This document shows positions 17,645-26,308 of a stretch of DNA of 64,000 nt, piece after piece. The DNA lies in assembly GCA_031119205.1 (NCBI GenBank), contig JAVHYF010000003.1, positions 133,742 through 197,741 on the forward strand, read 5' to 3'. This DNA comes from Moraxellaceae bacterium. GTDB taxonomy: Bacteria; Pseudomonadota; Gammaproteobacteria; Burkholderiales; Rhodocyclaceae. Numbering within the stretch: position 1 is the first letter of the stretch; each line of letters begins with the position of its first letter. The notes under the pieces are model-generated. The model was not told where the DNA came from. It worked only from the letters and a program-made list of their open reading frames with translations, and searched no databases. The position numbers were made by a program, and so were the translations under genes.

Positions 17645-19345
17645 GTGGGTGACGTCCTCTTCCTCGCATTGCGGCGGCTGCGCACGCCGCTCATTGCGCT
17701 GATCCTCGCGTATGCGGTTTCGGTCGTCGGCCTGGTGGCGATTCCCGGCGTGGACGCCGCGGGCAATCCGCACCAGCTCGGCTTCTTCCACGCCTTCTAC
17801 GTCGTCAGCTATACCGCGACCACCATCGGCTTCGGCGAGATCCCCTTCGCCTTCACCGATGCCCAACGCGCATGGGTCACCTTCAGCATCTACCTGTCGG
17901 TGACCTGCTGGGCCTTCACGCTCGGCAGCGTCATCGCGCTGGCGCAGGACCAGGCCTTCCGCGCCGCGTTCGCGCGCAGCCGCTTCCGCAACCGCGCGGA
18001 GCGCCTGGAGGAGCCCTTCTTCCTGTTGCTCGGCTACGGGCAGAGCAATGCTGCACTGGCCCACGCGCTGGACGAGCTCGGCTTCCGCACGGTAGTGGTG
18101 GAGACCCGCCCGGAGCGCGCCCGCCACATCGAGATCGAAGGCTTCCAGCAACCGCCGCTGGTGCTGGTGGGCGACGCACGCTGGCCGGACGTCCTGCACG
18201 ACGCGGGGGTGTGCAGCCCGCACTGCAAGGCGGTGGTCGTGCAGGTGGGCGACGACGAGGTGGCACAGGCCATCGCCATCGGCGTCTCGGTGCTGCAGCC
18301 CGGCCGCTACACGCTGGCGCGGGTGCATAGCGAGGAAGCCTGTACCAACCTCGACCCCTTCCCGCACATCACGGTCATCGATCCTTTCGAGACCTTCGCC
18401 ACCAACCTCTCGCTCGCACTCGCCTCGCCGGCGGTGCTGTGGGCGGAGGAGTGGCTCACCGGCGTTCCGGGCGGCGCCTGCCCGCATGCGCTGAACGTGC
18501 CGCAGGGACACTGGGTGGTGCTGGGCTACGGCCGCTTCGGTCACTCGGTGGGACATGCGCTGGAGCGCACCGGTGCCACCTGGACGGCGGTGGACTCCGA
18601 CCGGCATGCAGCCCAGGACAACCATCTGCACAAGGACGACAATTCCGAGCGCGCCCTCGTCGAGGCGGGCATCGAGAATGCCGTCGGCATCGTGGCCTGT
18701 ACCAACCGCGACGCGATCAACCTCGCCATCGTGTCGCGCGCGCGGCGCCTGAAGCCCAGCCTGTTCGTGGCGATCCGCCAGAACCACGTGGCCGACCGCG
18801 CGCTGATCGAAGCCGCCCGCGCCGACATGCAGTTCGTCAAATCCGACGTGATGGTGCACGAGTGCCTGCAACTGCTGGTCACGCCGCTGCTCAACCGCTT
18901 CCTGATGCGGGTGCGCGAGCGTGGCAAGGACTGCGCCGAACAACTCATCGTCAGCCTGCTGACCAAGCTGGACGAGCGCGTGCCCAGCGTGTGGACCTTC
19001 GACTGCGATCTCAACCATCCCGGCCTGCGCGACGCGCTGGGACCGGACACGCAGCCGCCGTTGAGCCTTGCCGACCTGCTCATCAATCCGTTGTCGCCAC
19101 CGGAGAAGCTGCGTGCCGTGCCTTTGATGGTGTTGCGCGGGCGTGAGGAATTCGTGCTGCCGGAGGCCACCATGCAGCTACAGGCTGGCGACCAGATCCT
19201 CATGGCCGGTGCTTCGGGCGTCGAAGCCCTGCAGCGCCGCTTCCTGCTCGACCCCAGTCCGCTGGGCTACGTGCGCACCGGCATCGAGCCGGCGCGCAGC
19301 TGGTTGTTCCGCTGGATCGCCGCAAGGCGGCAGGCATCGGCGTGA
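17645..19345 (+). CDS. Potassium channel-like protein with two TrkA_N (RCK) domains
   Basis: 566 residues, GTG start. Two membrane helices flank a pore loop with selectivity filter TTIGFGE (about 59-65). This is followed by a first Rossmann NAD-binding RCK domain (LLGYGQSNAALAH, about 128) and a second (VVLGYGRFGHSVGHAL, about 290). C-terminal TrkA_C-like beta domains close the protein (PEATMQLQAGDQILMAG). This layout is the KCH/two-TM plus RCK gated channel. The usual bacterial filter is TVGYG or TVGFG; Ile here is a mild variant. The next gene starts 4 nt before its stop. Confidence 0.9.
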   Translation: MGDVLFLALRRLRTPLIALILAYAVSVVGLVAIPGVDAAGNPHQLGFFHAFYVVSYTATTIGFGEIPFAFTDAQRAWVTFSIYLSVTCWAFTLGSVIALAQDQAFRAAFARSRFRNRAERLEEPFFLLLGYGQSNAALAHALDELGFRTVVVETRPERARHIEIEGFQQPPLVLVGDARWPDVLHDAGVCSPHCKAVVVQVGDDEVAQAIAIGVSVLQPGRYTLARVHSEEACTNLDPFPHITVIDPFETFATNLSLALASPAVLWAEEWLTGVPGGACPHALNVPQGHWVVLGYGRFGHSVGHALERTGATWTAVDSDRHAAQDNHLHKDDNSERALVEAGIENAVGIVACTNRDAINLAIVSRARRLKPSLFVAIRQNHVADRALIEAARADMQFVKSDVMVHECLQLLVTPLLNRFLMRVRERGKDCAEQLIVSLLTKLDERVPSVWTFDCDLNHPGLRDALGPDTQPPLSLADLLINPLSPPEKLRAVPLMVLRGREEFVLPEATMQLQAGDQILMAGASGVEALQRRFLLDPSPLGYVRTGIEPARSWLFRWIAARRQASA

Positions 19346-20067
19346 GCACGCCGCTGCCGCGCTGGTGGATGCACGACAGCGGCGGCCTGCGCTACCACTT
19401 CCGCGCCCTGCGCTACCGGGGTCGGCTGTGGCGGAACTTCATCGACACCCTGGCCGCCTGGCAGGAAGCCTGGCACCCGCCTCGCCAGCGCCTCGTCGTC
19501 ATTGGCCCGAGTGCCGGCTACTGCCTGTCAGCAGGCCTGCTCACACGTTTCGAGGAAGTCGTGGCGCTCGAACCCGACCAGCTGGCCCGCGGCCTTTTGC
19601 CGCGCCGCTTCCGCGGTGTGCGCTGGCGCTTCGACGACATCGATTGCTTTGCGCCTGGCGGGCTCAAGGCGCTCGCCTGGCACTACCCGGACGCCGCCCT
19701 GCTGTTTGCGAACGTCATCGGCCAGCGCATGGACGAGGCGAACGCCACAGGCATGCGCGATGCGCTGCGGGAGCAGCTCGCCGGGCACCACTGGGCCAGC
19801 TGGCACGACGTGGTGTCCACCGCCCGCCGACCGGACCAGCAGCTCACCGCGCGCCTCAGCCAGGACCTGCCGCTGGAGTCACTGCTGGCGCGTTTCTGGC
19901 GCGGTGGCGAACTGCCCCTCGTCGACCACCACACCTATCGCCTGATGGAAGGCGCGGCGCAGTACGCGCTGTGGCCGCTGACACCGCGCCAGCATCATCT
20001 GATCGAGTGGGCAGTGCATGCGCCGGCCGCGTCCGGGCCCTCCACCGCGCAAGCGGCGGATGGCTGA
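19342..20067 (+). CDS. Uncharacterised Rossmann-like protein
   Basis: 241 residues, GTG start overlapping the channel stop. Residues 48-90 look like a methyltransferase or nucleotide-binding fold (RLVVIGPSAGYCLSAGLL, then VVALEPDQLAR with an acidic end of strand 2), but the classic GxGxG is imperfect (GPSAG). The rest is unrecognised, with several tryptophans. Possibly a degenerate SAM methyltransferase. Translational overlap with the channel gene suggests co-expression. Confidence 0.7.
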   Translation: MSTPLPRWWMHDSGGLRYHFRALRYRGRLWRNFIDTLAAWQEAWHPPRQRLVVIGPSAGYCLSAGLLTRFEEVVALEPDQLARGLLPRRFRGVRWRFDDIDCFAPGGLKALAWHYPDAALLFANVIGQRMDEANATGMRDALREQLAGHHWASWHDVVSTARRPDQQLTARLSQDLPLESLLARFWRGGELPLVDHHTYRLMEGAAQYALWPLTPRQHHLIEWAVHAPAASGPSTAQAADG

Positions 20068-20098
20068 ACCAGAGGCCGGCAGGCACAATTCCGTCATC

Positions 20099-20989
20099 AT
20101 GGATCGTCAGAGCACCGGCCTGCTGATCGCCCTCGGCGCGATCTGGGGCGCTTCCCACCTGTTCACCCGCGTTGCCGTGCCCGCCCTCGGCCCTGTCGCG
20201 CTCATCGCAGCGCGCGTACTGCTGGCGGCCACCTTGCTGGCTGTACTGGCGCGCTTCTACCGCCAGCAAGGCAATCCGCTGCGGCCGACGCGCTTCATGT
20301 TCGGCATCGGGGTGCTGAACACGGCCTTGCCCTTCTTCCTGCTGGCCTTCGCGGCGCAGAGCCTGACCGCTTCGATGCTGTCCATCCTCAACGCCACGGC
20401 GCCGATCTGGGGTGCGCTGATCAGCAGCGTGCATGCCCGTCGCCTGCCGCCTTGGCGGGTGGGCTGCGGGCTGGCGCTGGGTATGCTGGGCGTGGGGCTC
20501 GTCGTCGGGCTGGACAGTGTGTTGCAGGCGCCCGGCAGCGGGCTCGCGGTGGCGGCCGCGCTGACCGCCACCCTCAGCTATGGCTTTTCCAGCCAGCTGA
20601 TCCGCTGGTACGGCAAGGGGGTGGCGCCTTTCCAGCTGGCCCACGGCAGCATGTGGTGGGCGGCGATTGCCATCCTGCCCTGGCTGGGTGCCGCGCCGCC
20701 GCGCGCCATGCCGGGCACCTGGGCCTTGCTCGGCGTGCTGGTGCTGGGCCTGCTGTGCACCGGCGTGGCCTACGTCATGTATTTCCGCCTCGTCGAACGC
20801 GCTGGCGCCATGCGCGCGCTGACGGTCACCTTCCTGGTACCGGTGTTCGGTGTGTTGTGGGGGCATGCCGTGCTGGATGAACCGCTAGGCCCGCATACGC
20901 TGGCCGGCACGGTGGTCGTTCTGCTAGGCACAGCGCTGGCCACCGGCTTCTCGCCAAGGCAGCTGAAATCGCCCTCCGGCAATCCATAG
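20099..20989 (+). CDS. EamA-family (DMT) transporter
   Basis: 296 residues with about ten transmembrane helices forming two EamA repeats (about 5-135 and 150-285). The family motifs are GAIWGASHLFTRVAVP near the N terminus and the second-repeat end TLAGTVVVLLGTAL. The ATG at 20099 starts MDRQSTGLLIALG; the frame is open upstream but overlaps the previous gene. Probably an exporter of amino acids or metabolites. Substrate unknown. Confidence 0.9.
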   Translation: MDRQSTGLLIALGAIWGASHLFTRVAVPALGPVALIAARVLLAATLLAVLARFYRQQGNPLRPTRFMFGIGVLNTALPFFLLAFAAQSLTASMLSILNATAPIWGALISSVHARRLPPWRVGCGLALGMLGVGLVVGLDSVLQAPGSGLAVAAALTATLSYGFSSQLIRWYGKGVAPFQLAHGSMWWAAIAILPWLGAAPPRAMPGTWALLGVLVLGLLCTGVAYVMYFRLVERAGAMRALTVTFLVPVFGVLWGHAVLDEPLGPHTLAGTVVVLLGTALATGFSPRQLKSPSGNP

Positions 20990-21017
20990 AGTTTATCGGC
21001 CTATTTGCCGTATTTTC

Positions 21018-21034
21018 ATGGTGCGACGCACCAT
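21018..21034. promoter_or_regulatory. Perfect 17-bp palindrome upstream of a small gene
   Basis: ATGGTGCG-A-CGCACCAT, a perfect inverted repeat in an A/T-rich gap, 123 bp before the small gene at 21157. It could be an operator. No ligand or regulator is identified. Confidence 0.45.
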
Positions 21035-21156
21035 AAATAGATTTATGGATTGATCGGAAATTGCGATTGGTCAAGCAAGTCGCATTTCAATAAAGTTCGT
21101 TCCATGCCCCAGCGGCAATGCAACAACCCCGAGACGAACACGAAAGAGAAACTGCC

Positions 21157-21348
21157 ATGAACGCGATCCTTGCCTTAATCAATGCCCACTCTGCCCACCG
21201 CGCCTACGCCAGCCCGGCCGAACGCGAACATGAGGCCCTGCTGGCTGAAATCACCCACATTTCCGCTCGCGAAGCCGCGAACGACGCGTGGATCAGCAAC
21301 TCCTCCAGCGCCGCTTCGGGCAGCTTCCTGAGCTTCTCCGGCGTCTGA
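21157..21348 (+). CDS. Small hypothetical protein, serine-rich C terminus
   Basis: 63 residues, MNAILALINAHSAHRAY to a tail of SNSSSAASGSFLSFSGV. No family recognised. A GAAAGAGAA stretch precedes the ATG, and a strong terminator follows 48 bp after the stop, which supports a real short transcript. The gap upstream (20990-21156) is A/T-rich and holds the 17-bp palindrome. Confidence 0.55.
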   Translation: MNAILALINAHSAHRAYASPAEREHEALLAEITHISAREAANDAWISNSSSAASGSFLSFSGV

Positions 21349-21395
21349 GCACTGCACAGTAGCAAATAACCGGACCCTCCTCCCCGGTTATCAAT

Positions 21396-21421
21396 GGCCC
21401 ATCGAAAGATGGGCCTTTTTT
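21396..21421 (+). terminator. Terminator after the small serine-rich gene
   Basis: 8-bp stem GGCCCATC (21396-21403), GAAA loop, GATGGGCC (21408-21415), then six T. A second hairpin (about 21365-21391, ATAACCGG arms) lies just before it. Confidence 0.9.
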
Positions 21422-21647
21422 ATTGCCTTTTAAATCCCGTTTATAGGTGCTGCGCTGCGACAGGAATTATCCGGCGAATAAGGGAAATACACGACCCCGT
21501 GCCCCTTGCGTCCGGCGCCATAGCGCTTAGGCTGGAACAAAGACCTCGAAGAAATGCGGGGCTGCCGTCGGCAGCCGGATGGACCACCCCGGGCGTGCCC
21601 CAAGGACGCCCCGGCGCGCAAGCGCCTCCTTTCCAGCGAGGCTCCAG

Positions 21648-21842
21648 ATGTACCTCTACGACAGCTTTTCGATGCAGCGCGGTCAGCGTCCCCTCTACGG
21701 CGACGCCTTGCAGGAACGCGTGGGCTTCCTGGCGGAAGTCTGTGAGATGAACGACCACCCCGGTGGCGGATCGATTTCGCAGCAGATGCTGGATGAGACT
21801 GCAGACTCCTCCACCTTGCTGCTGGGCATGTGCCTGATCTGA
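21648..21842 (+). CDS. Possible small hypothetical protein
   Basis: 64 residues, MYLYDSFSMQRGQRPL to STLLLGMCLI. It has a GCGAGG site before the ATG, but the codon pattern is only moderately convincing and I recognise no family. It lies in the gap before the phytase-like gene. It may be a non-coding open frame. Confidence 0.4.
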   Translation: MYLYDSFSMQRGQRPLYGDALQERVGFLAEVCEMNDHPGGGSISQQMLDETADSSTLLLGMCLI

Positions 21843-21906
21843 ACAGGCGCGCTGGGCCCACGGAGCGATCCGCGATGTAACACCCCTGTCATCGACGGCG
21901 GCGAGA

Positions 21907-21943
21907 CTGTGACGGTTCTGTTACCTGTCACCGTCACTGTCAT
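21907..21943 (+). promoter_or_regulatory. Cluster of CTGTxAx repeats, possible Pho-box-like promoter
   Basis: CTGTGAC (21907), CTGTTAC (21918), CTGTCAC (21925) and CTGTCAT (21937). The first two are spaced exactly 11 bp, as in PhoB boxes (CTGTCAT repeats). The downstream gene encodes a phytase-like exported protein, which would fit phosphate control. The repeats end only 13 bp before the start codon, and no Shine-Dalgarno fits between, so the transcript would be nearly leaderless. Confidence 0.4.
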
Positions 21944-21955
21944 ATCGCCACCGTC

Positions 21956-24148
21956 ATGAACAACAAGAAGATCCTGCTCGTTGCCGCACTCGCGGCATTT
22001 GCTGGCGCTGCCACGGCTGCGCCGAATTTCCAGCGCATCGCCACCTTCCCGGTCCTGCAGAACCTCCCGGCCGACCGCGACCCGGCCAGGTCCACCGTGG
22101 CGGAGATCATCGCCGCCAGCGAAGACGGCCGTCTGCTGGCCTACACAGATGCCGAGCAGAAGGGCATCGGCTTCGTGGACATCGCCGATCCGGCGAGCCC
22201 GAAGCCTGCCGGCTTCGTCGCACTGGAAGGCGAGAGCACCTCCATCGCACTGACCCGCACGCATGCGCTGGTCGCCGTGGTGACTTCCGAGAGTTTCGTG
22301 AAGCCCTCCGGCCACATCGCGGTCGTCGAACTGAAGAGCCGCAAGGTGGTGGCGAAGTGCGATCTCGGCGGCCAGCCGGATTCGGTCACGCTGGACAGCA
22401 CCAAGGGCACGCTGGCGGTGGTCATCGAGAACGAGCGTGACGAGAAGCTGAACAAGGGCGCCATTCCGCAGCAGCCCAGCGGCTGGCTGAGCACCTTCCG
22501 CCTGAAGAAGGGCGTGCCCGACTGCAAGACCCGCAAGGACATCGCGCTGACGGGCATCGCCGAGATCGCCGCCGATGACGCCGAGCCGGAGTTCGTGAAG
22601 ATCAACAGCAAGGGCCTGGCCGTCGTGACGTTGCAGGAAAACAACCACCTCGCCCTGGTCGACACGCGCAGCGGCAAGCTGGTGCGCCACTTCAGCGCCG
22701 GCACGGTGGACCTGAAGAACGTCGACAGCAAGCGCGACGGCATCATTGCGCCGATCGACAACCTCAACGCCGTGAAGCGCGAACCGGACGCGGTGGCCTG
22801 GCTGGACGACAAGCGCTTCGTCACCGCCAACGAGGGCGACTACCAGGGCGGCTCGCGCAGCTTCAGCATCTTCAATCTCGATGGCAGCGTGGAGTACGAC
22901 TCCGGCAGCCTGCTCGACCATGTCGCCATGCAGCTCGGCCACTATCCGGAAGCGCGCTCCGGCGCCAAGGGCGTGGAACCGGAGGGCGTGGAAGTCGCGC
23001 GCTTCGGCAAGGAGACCCTGATCTTCGTCGGCGCCGAGCGCGCTTCGCTGGTGTACGTCTTCCGCGACGAAGGCGCCGGTAAGGCGCCGCTGCTGCTGCA
23101 GGTGCTGCCCGGCCCGATCGCGCCGGAAGGCCTGCTGGCGATTCCCTCGCGCAACCTGTTCGTCACCGCCAGCGAGTCCGACCTGGGCCCGGGCCTGGTG
23201 CGCTCGATGGTCACCGTTTACCGTCGCGAGGAAGGCGCCTCGGTCTACCCGACCATCGAATCTGTGCGTGACACGCAGAACCTGCCGATCACCTGGGGCG
23301 CGCTGTCTGGCCTCACAGCGGGTGCGGCGCCCAACCAGCTGTTCGGCATCAGCGACAGCGCCTACAGCCAGTCGCGCATCTACGCCATCGACGCGAGCTG
23401 GACGCCTGCACGCATCACCCGCGCTATCGCCGTGAGCAAGGGCGGCAAGCCGGTGGGTTACGACCTGGAAGGCATCGCCCGTCGCGGTGACGGTGGCTTC
23501 TGGCTGGCCTCCGAAGGCAACCCCGAGGCGAAGGAGCCGACGCAGAACTGGCTGATCCGCACCGATGCCGAAGGCGCCGTACAGGAAGAGATCGCCCTGC
23601 CGGACAACATCGCGCGCAACGCCGTGCGCTTCGGCTTCGAAGGTGTGGCCGTCACCGGCAGCGGTGAGGACGAAGCCGTGTGGCTGGCCGTGCAGCGCGA
23701 GTGGAAGGACGACCCTAAGGGCCACGCCAAGATCCTCGTGTATCGCCCGGCGCTGAAGAGCTGGGGCGTGCTGCACTACCCGCTGGACGCGGTGGGCGGC
23801 AACGGCGTGTGGATGGGCCTGTCCGAGCTGACTTGGGCGGGTGACGACAGTTTCATCGTCATCGAGCGCGACAACCAGTTCGGTGCCGGCAGCTTCAAGC
23901 GCCTGTACAGCTTCTCCGTGCGCGACATCACGCCGGTCATCCCCGGCATCGGCAACGTGCCGGTGGTGAAGAAGCAGTTGCTGCGCGACCTCGAACCCGC
24001 AATGGCTGCGCCCAAGGGCTACGTGCTGGACAAGCTGGAAGGCTTCACGCTGGACATCAATGGCAACGCCTTCGCCGTCACCGACAACGATGGCGTCGAC
24101 AAGGCCAGCGGCGAGACGCAGTTCCTGCGTCTGGGCAAGTTGCGCTGA
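21956..24148 (+). CDS. Exported esterase-like/phytase-family protein
   Basis: 730 residues with a clear signal peptide (MNNKKILLVAALAAFAGAATA). The N-terminal ~400 residues are a choice-of-anchor-I type beta-propeller (SxDGRLLAYTDAEQKGIGFVDI, VEPEGVEVARFGKETLIFVG). The C-terminal ~330 residues match the 'esterase-like activity of phytase' domain (GYDLEGIARRGDGGFWLASEGNP, FGFEGVAVTGSGED, WMGLSELTWAGDDSFIVIERDNQ). Related proteins are annotated as alkaline phosphatase or phytase-like, but the biochemical activity is uncertain. A cluster of Pho-box-like repeats lies directly upstream, and a terminator follows. Confidence 0.85.
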   Translation: MNNKKILLVAALAAFAGAATAAPNFQRIATFPVLQNLPADRDPARSTVAEIIAASEDGRLLAYTDAEQKGIGFVDIADPASPKPAGFVALEGESTSIALTRTHALVAVVTSESFVKPSGHIAVVELKSRKVVAKCDLGGQPDSVTLDSTKGTLAVVIENERDEKLNKGAIPQQPSGWLSTFRLKKGVPDCKTRKDIALTGIAEIAADDAEPEFVKINSKGLAVVTLQENNHLALVDTRSGKLVRHFSAGTVDLKNVDSKRDGIIAPIDNLNAVKREPDAVAWLDDKRFVTANEGDYQGGSRSFSIFNLDGSVEYDSGSLLDHVAMQLGHYPEARSGAKGVEPEGVEVARFGKETLIFVGAERASLVYVFRDEGAGKAPLLLQVLPGPIAPEGLLAIPSRNLFVTASESDLGPGLVRSMVTVYRREEGASVYPTIESVRDTQNLPITWGALSGLTAGAAPNQLFGISDSAYSQSRIYAIDASWTPARITRAIAVSKGGKPVGYDLEGIARRGDGGFWLASEGNPEAKEPTQNWLIRTDAEGAVQEEIALPDNIARNAVRFGFEGVAVTGSGEDEAVWLAVQREWKDDPKGHAKILVYRPALKSWGVLHYPLDAVGGNGVWMGLSELTWAGDDSFIVIERDNQFGAGSFKRLYSFSVRDITPVIPGIGNVPVVKKQLLRDLEPAMAAPKGYVLDKLEGFTLDINGNAFAVTDNDGVDKASGETQFLRLGKLR

Positions 24149-24162
24149 GTGCGAGCGCAGGG

Positions 24163-24197
24163 CTGAAAAAGGGCGGCTGATGGCCGCCCTTTTTCAG
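24163..24197. terminator. Terminator between the phytase-like gene and the convergent hydrolase
   Basis: 15-bp perfect stem (24163-24177 with 24183-24197), with A and T runs inside the arms, so it can serve both strands. Confidence 0.9.
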
Positions 24198-24242
24198 AAC
24201 GTTGCTGATCTCACTGGCGGTTACGGACAGATCGCCAAGGGC

Positions 24243-25232
24243 TCACGAACGCGCAAAGGCCAGCAGGTCTTCGTTCAGCTTGTGCTTGTGCGTATCGGTC
24301 AGGCCGTGCGGCCCGCCCGGATAGACGATCAGCTGCGCGCCGGGAATCTGCTTCGCCGTCTTCGCGGCGGAGATCTGCCAGGGCACCACCTGGTCATCGT
24401 CGCCGTGGATGATCAGGGTCGGTACGTTGATCCGGCCCAGGTCCTCGCGGAAATCGGATTCCGAAAAGGCCTTGATGCATTCATAGCTGCCCTTGTGGCT
24501 GGCCATCATGCCCTGCGCCCAGAACGAATCGATCATGCCCTGCGAGGCTTTGGCACCTGGCCGGTTGAAGCCGAAGAAGGGACCGGCGGCGAGGTCTTTG
24601 TAGAGCTGGGAGCGATCGGCCAGCGAGGCCGCGCGCAGGCCGTCGAAGACCGACATCGGCAGGCCGTCCGGATTGCTGGCACTGCGCGCCATCACCGGTG
24701 GCACAGCGCCCACCAGTACCACCTTGGCGACGCGTTTCGTGCCGTAGCGGCCGATGTAACGTGCCACCTCGCCACCACCGGTGGAGAAGCCGACCAGCAT
24801 CGCCTTCTTCAGGTCCAGCGACTCCATGAGCGTTGCCAGGTCGTCCGCGTAGGTGTCCATGTCGTTGCCCTGCCAGGGCTGACTGGAGCGGCCATGGCCG
24901 CGGCGGTCGTGCGCGATGACGCGGAAGCCCTTGGTGGCCAGGAAGATCATCTGCGACTCCCAGCTGTCCGAGCACAGCGGCCAGCCGTGGCTCATCACAA
25001 CCGGCTGGCCCGCGCCCCAGTCCTTGAAGTAGATGCGCGTGCCGTCCTTCATCGTCACGGTGTCGATCGTGCGGTTGCCCTTGTAGGCGGTACGCAGGCC
25101 GCTGCCACCGGCGAGCGCGACCAGGGTGTCCGCCTCGGCCGTCAAGGCACGCCGCGTCGCATGGGCGGCGCCGACCCTTTCGCCGACACTCTCCCTGGCC
25201 CACTCTCCAACCTGCTGATCGCTTGCTGACAT
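24243..25232 (-). CDS. Alpha/beta hydrolase, non-heme chloroperoxidase/arylesterase type
   Basis: 329 residues. Catalytic triad candidates: Ser in [14 protein letters not shown], Asp in [11 protein letters not shown] and His in GGPHGLTD. The family motif [26 protein letters not shown] is clear. The ATG at 25232 has a GGAAGGGA ribosome site. It adds ~50 residues before the usual family start; this part is charged and is not a signal peptide. A close relative with a Tat signal is at 42048. Likely hydrolase or perhydrolase of esters; substrate unknown. Divergent from the OmpR-type regulator at 25501, with an operator-like motif between. Confidence 0.9.
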   Translation of the reverse strand: MSASDQQVGEWARESVGERVGAAHATRRALTAEADTLVALAGGSGLRTAYKGNRTIDTVTMKDGTRIYFKDWGAGQPVVMSHGWPLCSDSWESQMIFLATKGFRVIAHDRRGHGRSSQPWQGNDMDTYADDLATLMESLDLKKAMLVGFSTGGGEVARYIGRYGTKRVAKVVLVGAVPPVMARSASNPDGLPMSVFDGLRAASLADRSQLYKDLAAGPFFGFNRPGAKASQGMIDSFWAQGMMASHKGSYECIKAFSESDFREDLGRINVPTLIIHGDDDQVVPWQISAAKTAKQIPGAQLIVYPGGPHGLTDTHKHKLNEDLLAFARS

Positions 25233-25394
25233 GATCTTTCCCTTCCGCTTGCACTTCCGTTGACGCAGGCGGGCGGGTGCCCGGTCGGCCTGCTGGCTGG
25301 CGTCCGCTTCCGGCGTTGCGGGCACGGTCGGGATCGCTGGTCGCCAGCTTCGGGAATGCACGTGTCCGGGCCGTATCAAGCGGCTCGCCGCCTG

Positions 25395-25423
25395 TGTCAG
25401 CTGACAATGTGTCAGATGACATG
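25395..25423. promoter_or_regulatory. Double TGTCAGxTGACA palindrome between hydrolase and regulator
   Basis: Perfect 12-bp palindrome TGTCAGCTGACA (25395-25406), then after 3 bp TGTCAGATGACA (25410-25421). It lies between divergent genes. The 15 bases at 25409-25423 recur exactly at 44801-44815 upstream of a LuxR-type regulator gene. Confidence 0.55.
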
Positions 25424-25500
25424 TGGCCACGTTTACCGCTTACCTGATGTGTGATTCCATTGCAGCGTCACCATCGCTCCAGCCCGGGGGCCAGGGACCC

Positions 25501-26241
25501 ATGAAGCTGCCATCACCCGCCACCCCCATCCACATCCTGGCCATCGACGACGACGCGCAGATCCGTCAGCTGATCGTCGACTACATGGAGGACAACGGCA
25601 TCGGCGTCACCGCGTTGCCGGACGGTCGCGAGGTCGAGCAGGTGCTGGCCAGCCGCCATATCGACCTGCTGATCATCGACATCCGCCTGCCGGGCGAAGA
25701 CGGCATGCAGATCACCCGCCGCCTGCGCGAGGACTCCGACGTCCCCATCATCATGCTGACCGGCAAGGCCGAGGAGGCCGACCGCGTCATGGGCCTGGAA
25801 CTGGGCGCCGACGACTACCTCACCAAGCCCTTCTCGCCGCGCGAGCTGCTGGCGCGCGTACGCGCGCTGCTGCGCCGCACGCGCGGGCAGGAGTCGGTGG
25901 CCGACGGGCTGGCGCGCATCCGCGCCTACCGTTTCGCCGGCTGGGAGCTCAACGTGCGCATGCGCCGCCTCACCACCCCGCTGGGGGACACGGTGCCGCT
26001 CACCAATGCCGAGTTCAACCTGCTGGCCGCTTTCCTGGCGGCGCCGCAGCGGGTGCTGAGCCGCGAGCAGTTGCTGGAGCTGTCGCGCCTGCACAACGAC
26101 GAAGTGTATGACCGCGCGATCGACGTGCAGGTGGGGCGCCTGCGTCGCAAGCTGCGGCCCGGCAAGGAGGACAGTGAGCTCATCCGCACCGAGCGTGGTG
26201 CGGGCTACGTTTTCGTCGAACGTACGGAGACGGTTCGCTAG
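25501..26241 (+). CDS. OmpR/PhoB-family response regulator
   Basis: 246 residues. Receiver domain (10-125) with acidic pocket IDDDAQ, phospho-acceptor Asp in LLIIDIRLPGEDG and Lys in DDYLTKPFSPRE, followed by a winged-helix DNA-binding domain (about 140-240, LTNAEFNLLAAFL, RAIDVQVGRLRRKL, IRTERGAGYVF). The ATG at 25501 is preferred to upstream in-frame ATGs because it starts the family sequence. The partner is almost certainly the hybrid kinase 67 bp downstream. Confidence 0.93.
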   Translation: MKLPSPATPIHILAIDDDAQIRQLIVDYMEDNGIGVTALPDGREVEQVLASRHIDLLIIDIRLPGEDGMQITRRLREDSDVPIIMLTGKAEEADRVMGLELGADDYLTKPFSPRELLARVRALLRRTRGQESVADGLARIRAYRFAGWELNVRMRRLTTPLGDTVPLTNAEFNLLAAFLAAPQRVLSREQLLELSRLHNDEVYDRAIDVQVGRLRRKLRPGKEDSELIRTERGAGYVFVERTETVR

Positions 26242-26280
26242 ACCTGGCGACAGACCGGGCGGCGCAGGGGGCATTGGATC

Positions 26281-26298
26281 GTCGACGCACGCGTCGAC
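26281..26298 (+). promoter_or_regulatory. Perfect inverted repeat between regulator and kinase
   Basis: GTCGACGC-AC-GCGTCGAC, 8-bp arms. It lies in the 67-bp gap and ends just before the CCGGAG ribosome site of the kinase gene, so an RNA hairpin here could affect translation. Confidence 0.45.
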
Positions 26299-26308
26299 CG
26301 GAGTTTTC

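Noticed and set aside
21695..23776. 693-residue open frame on the minus strand
   Set aside because: Antisense to the exported phytase-like gene. Low-complexity Val/Ala/His/Arg composition typical of shadows.
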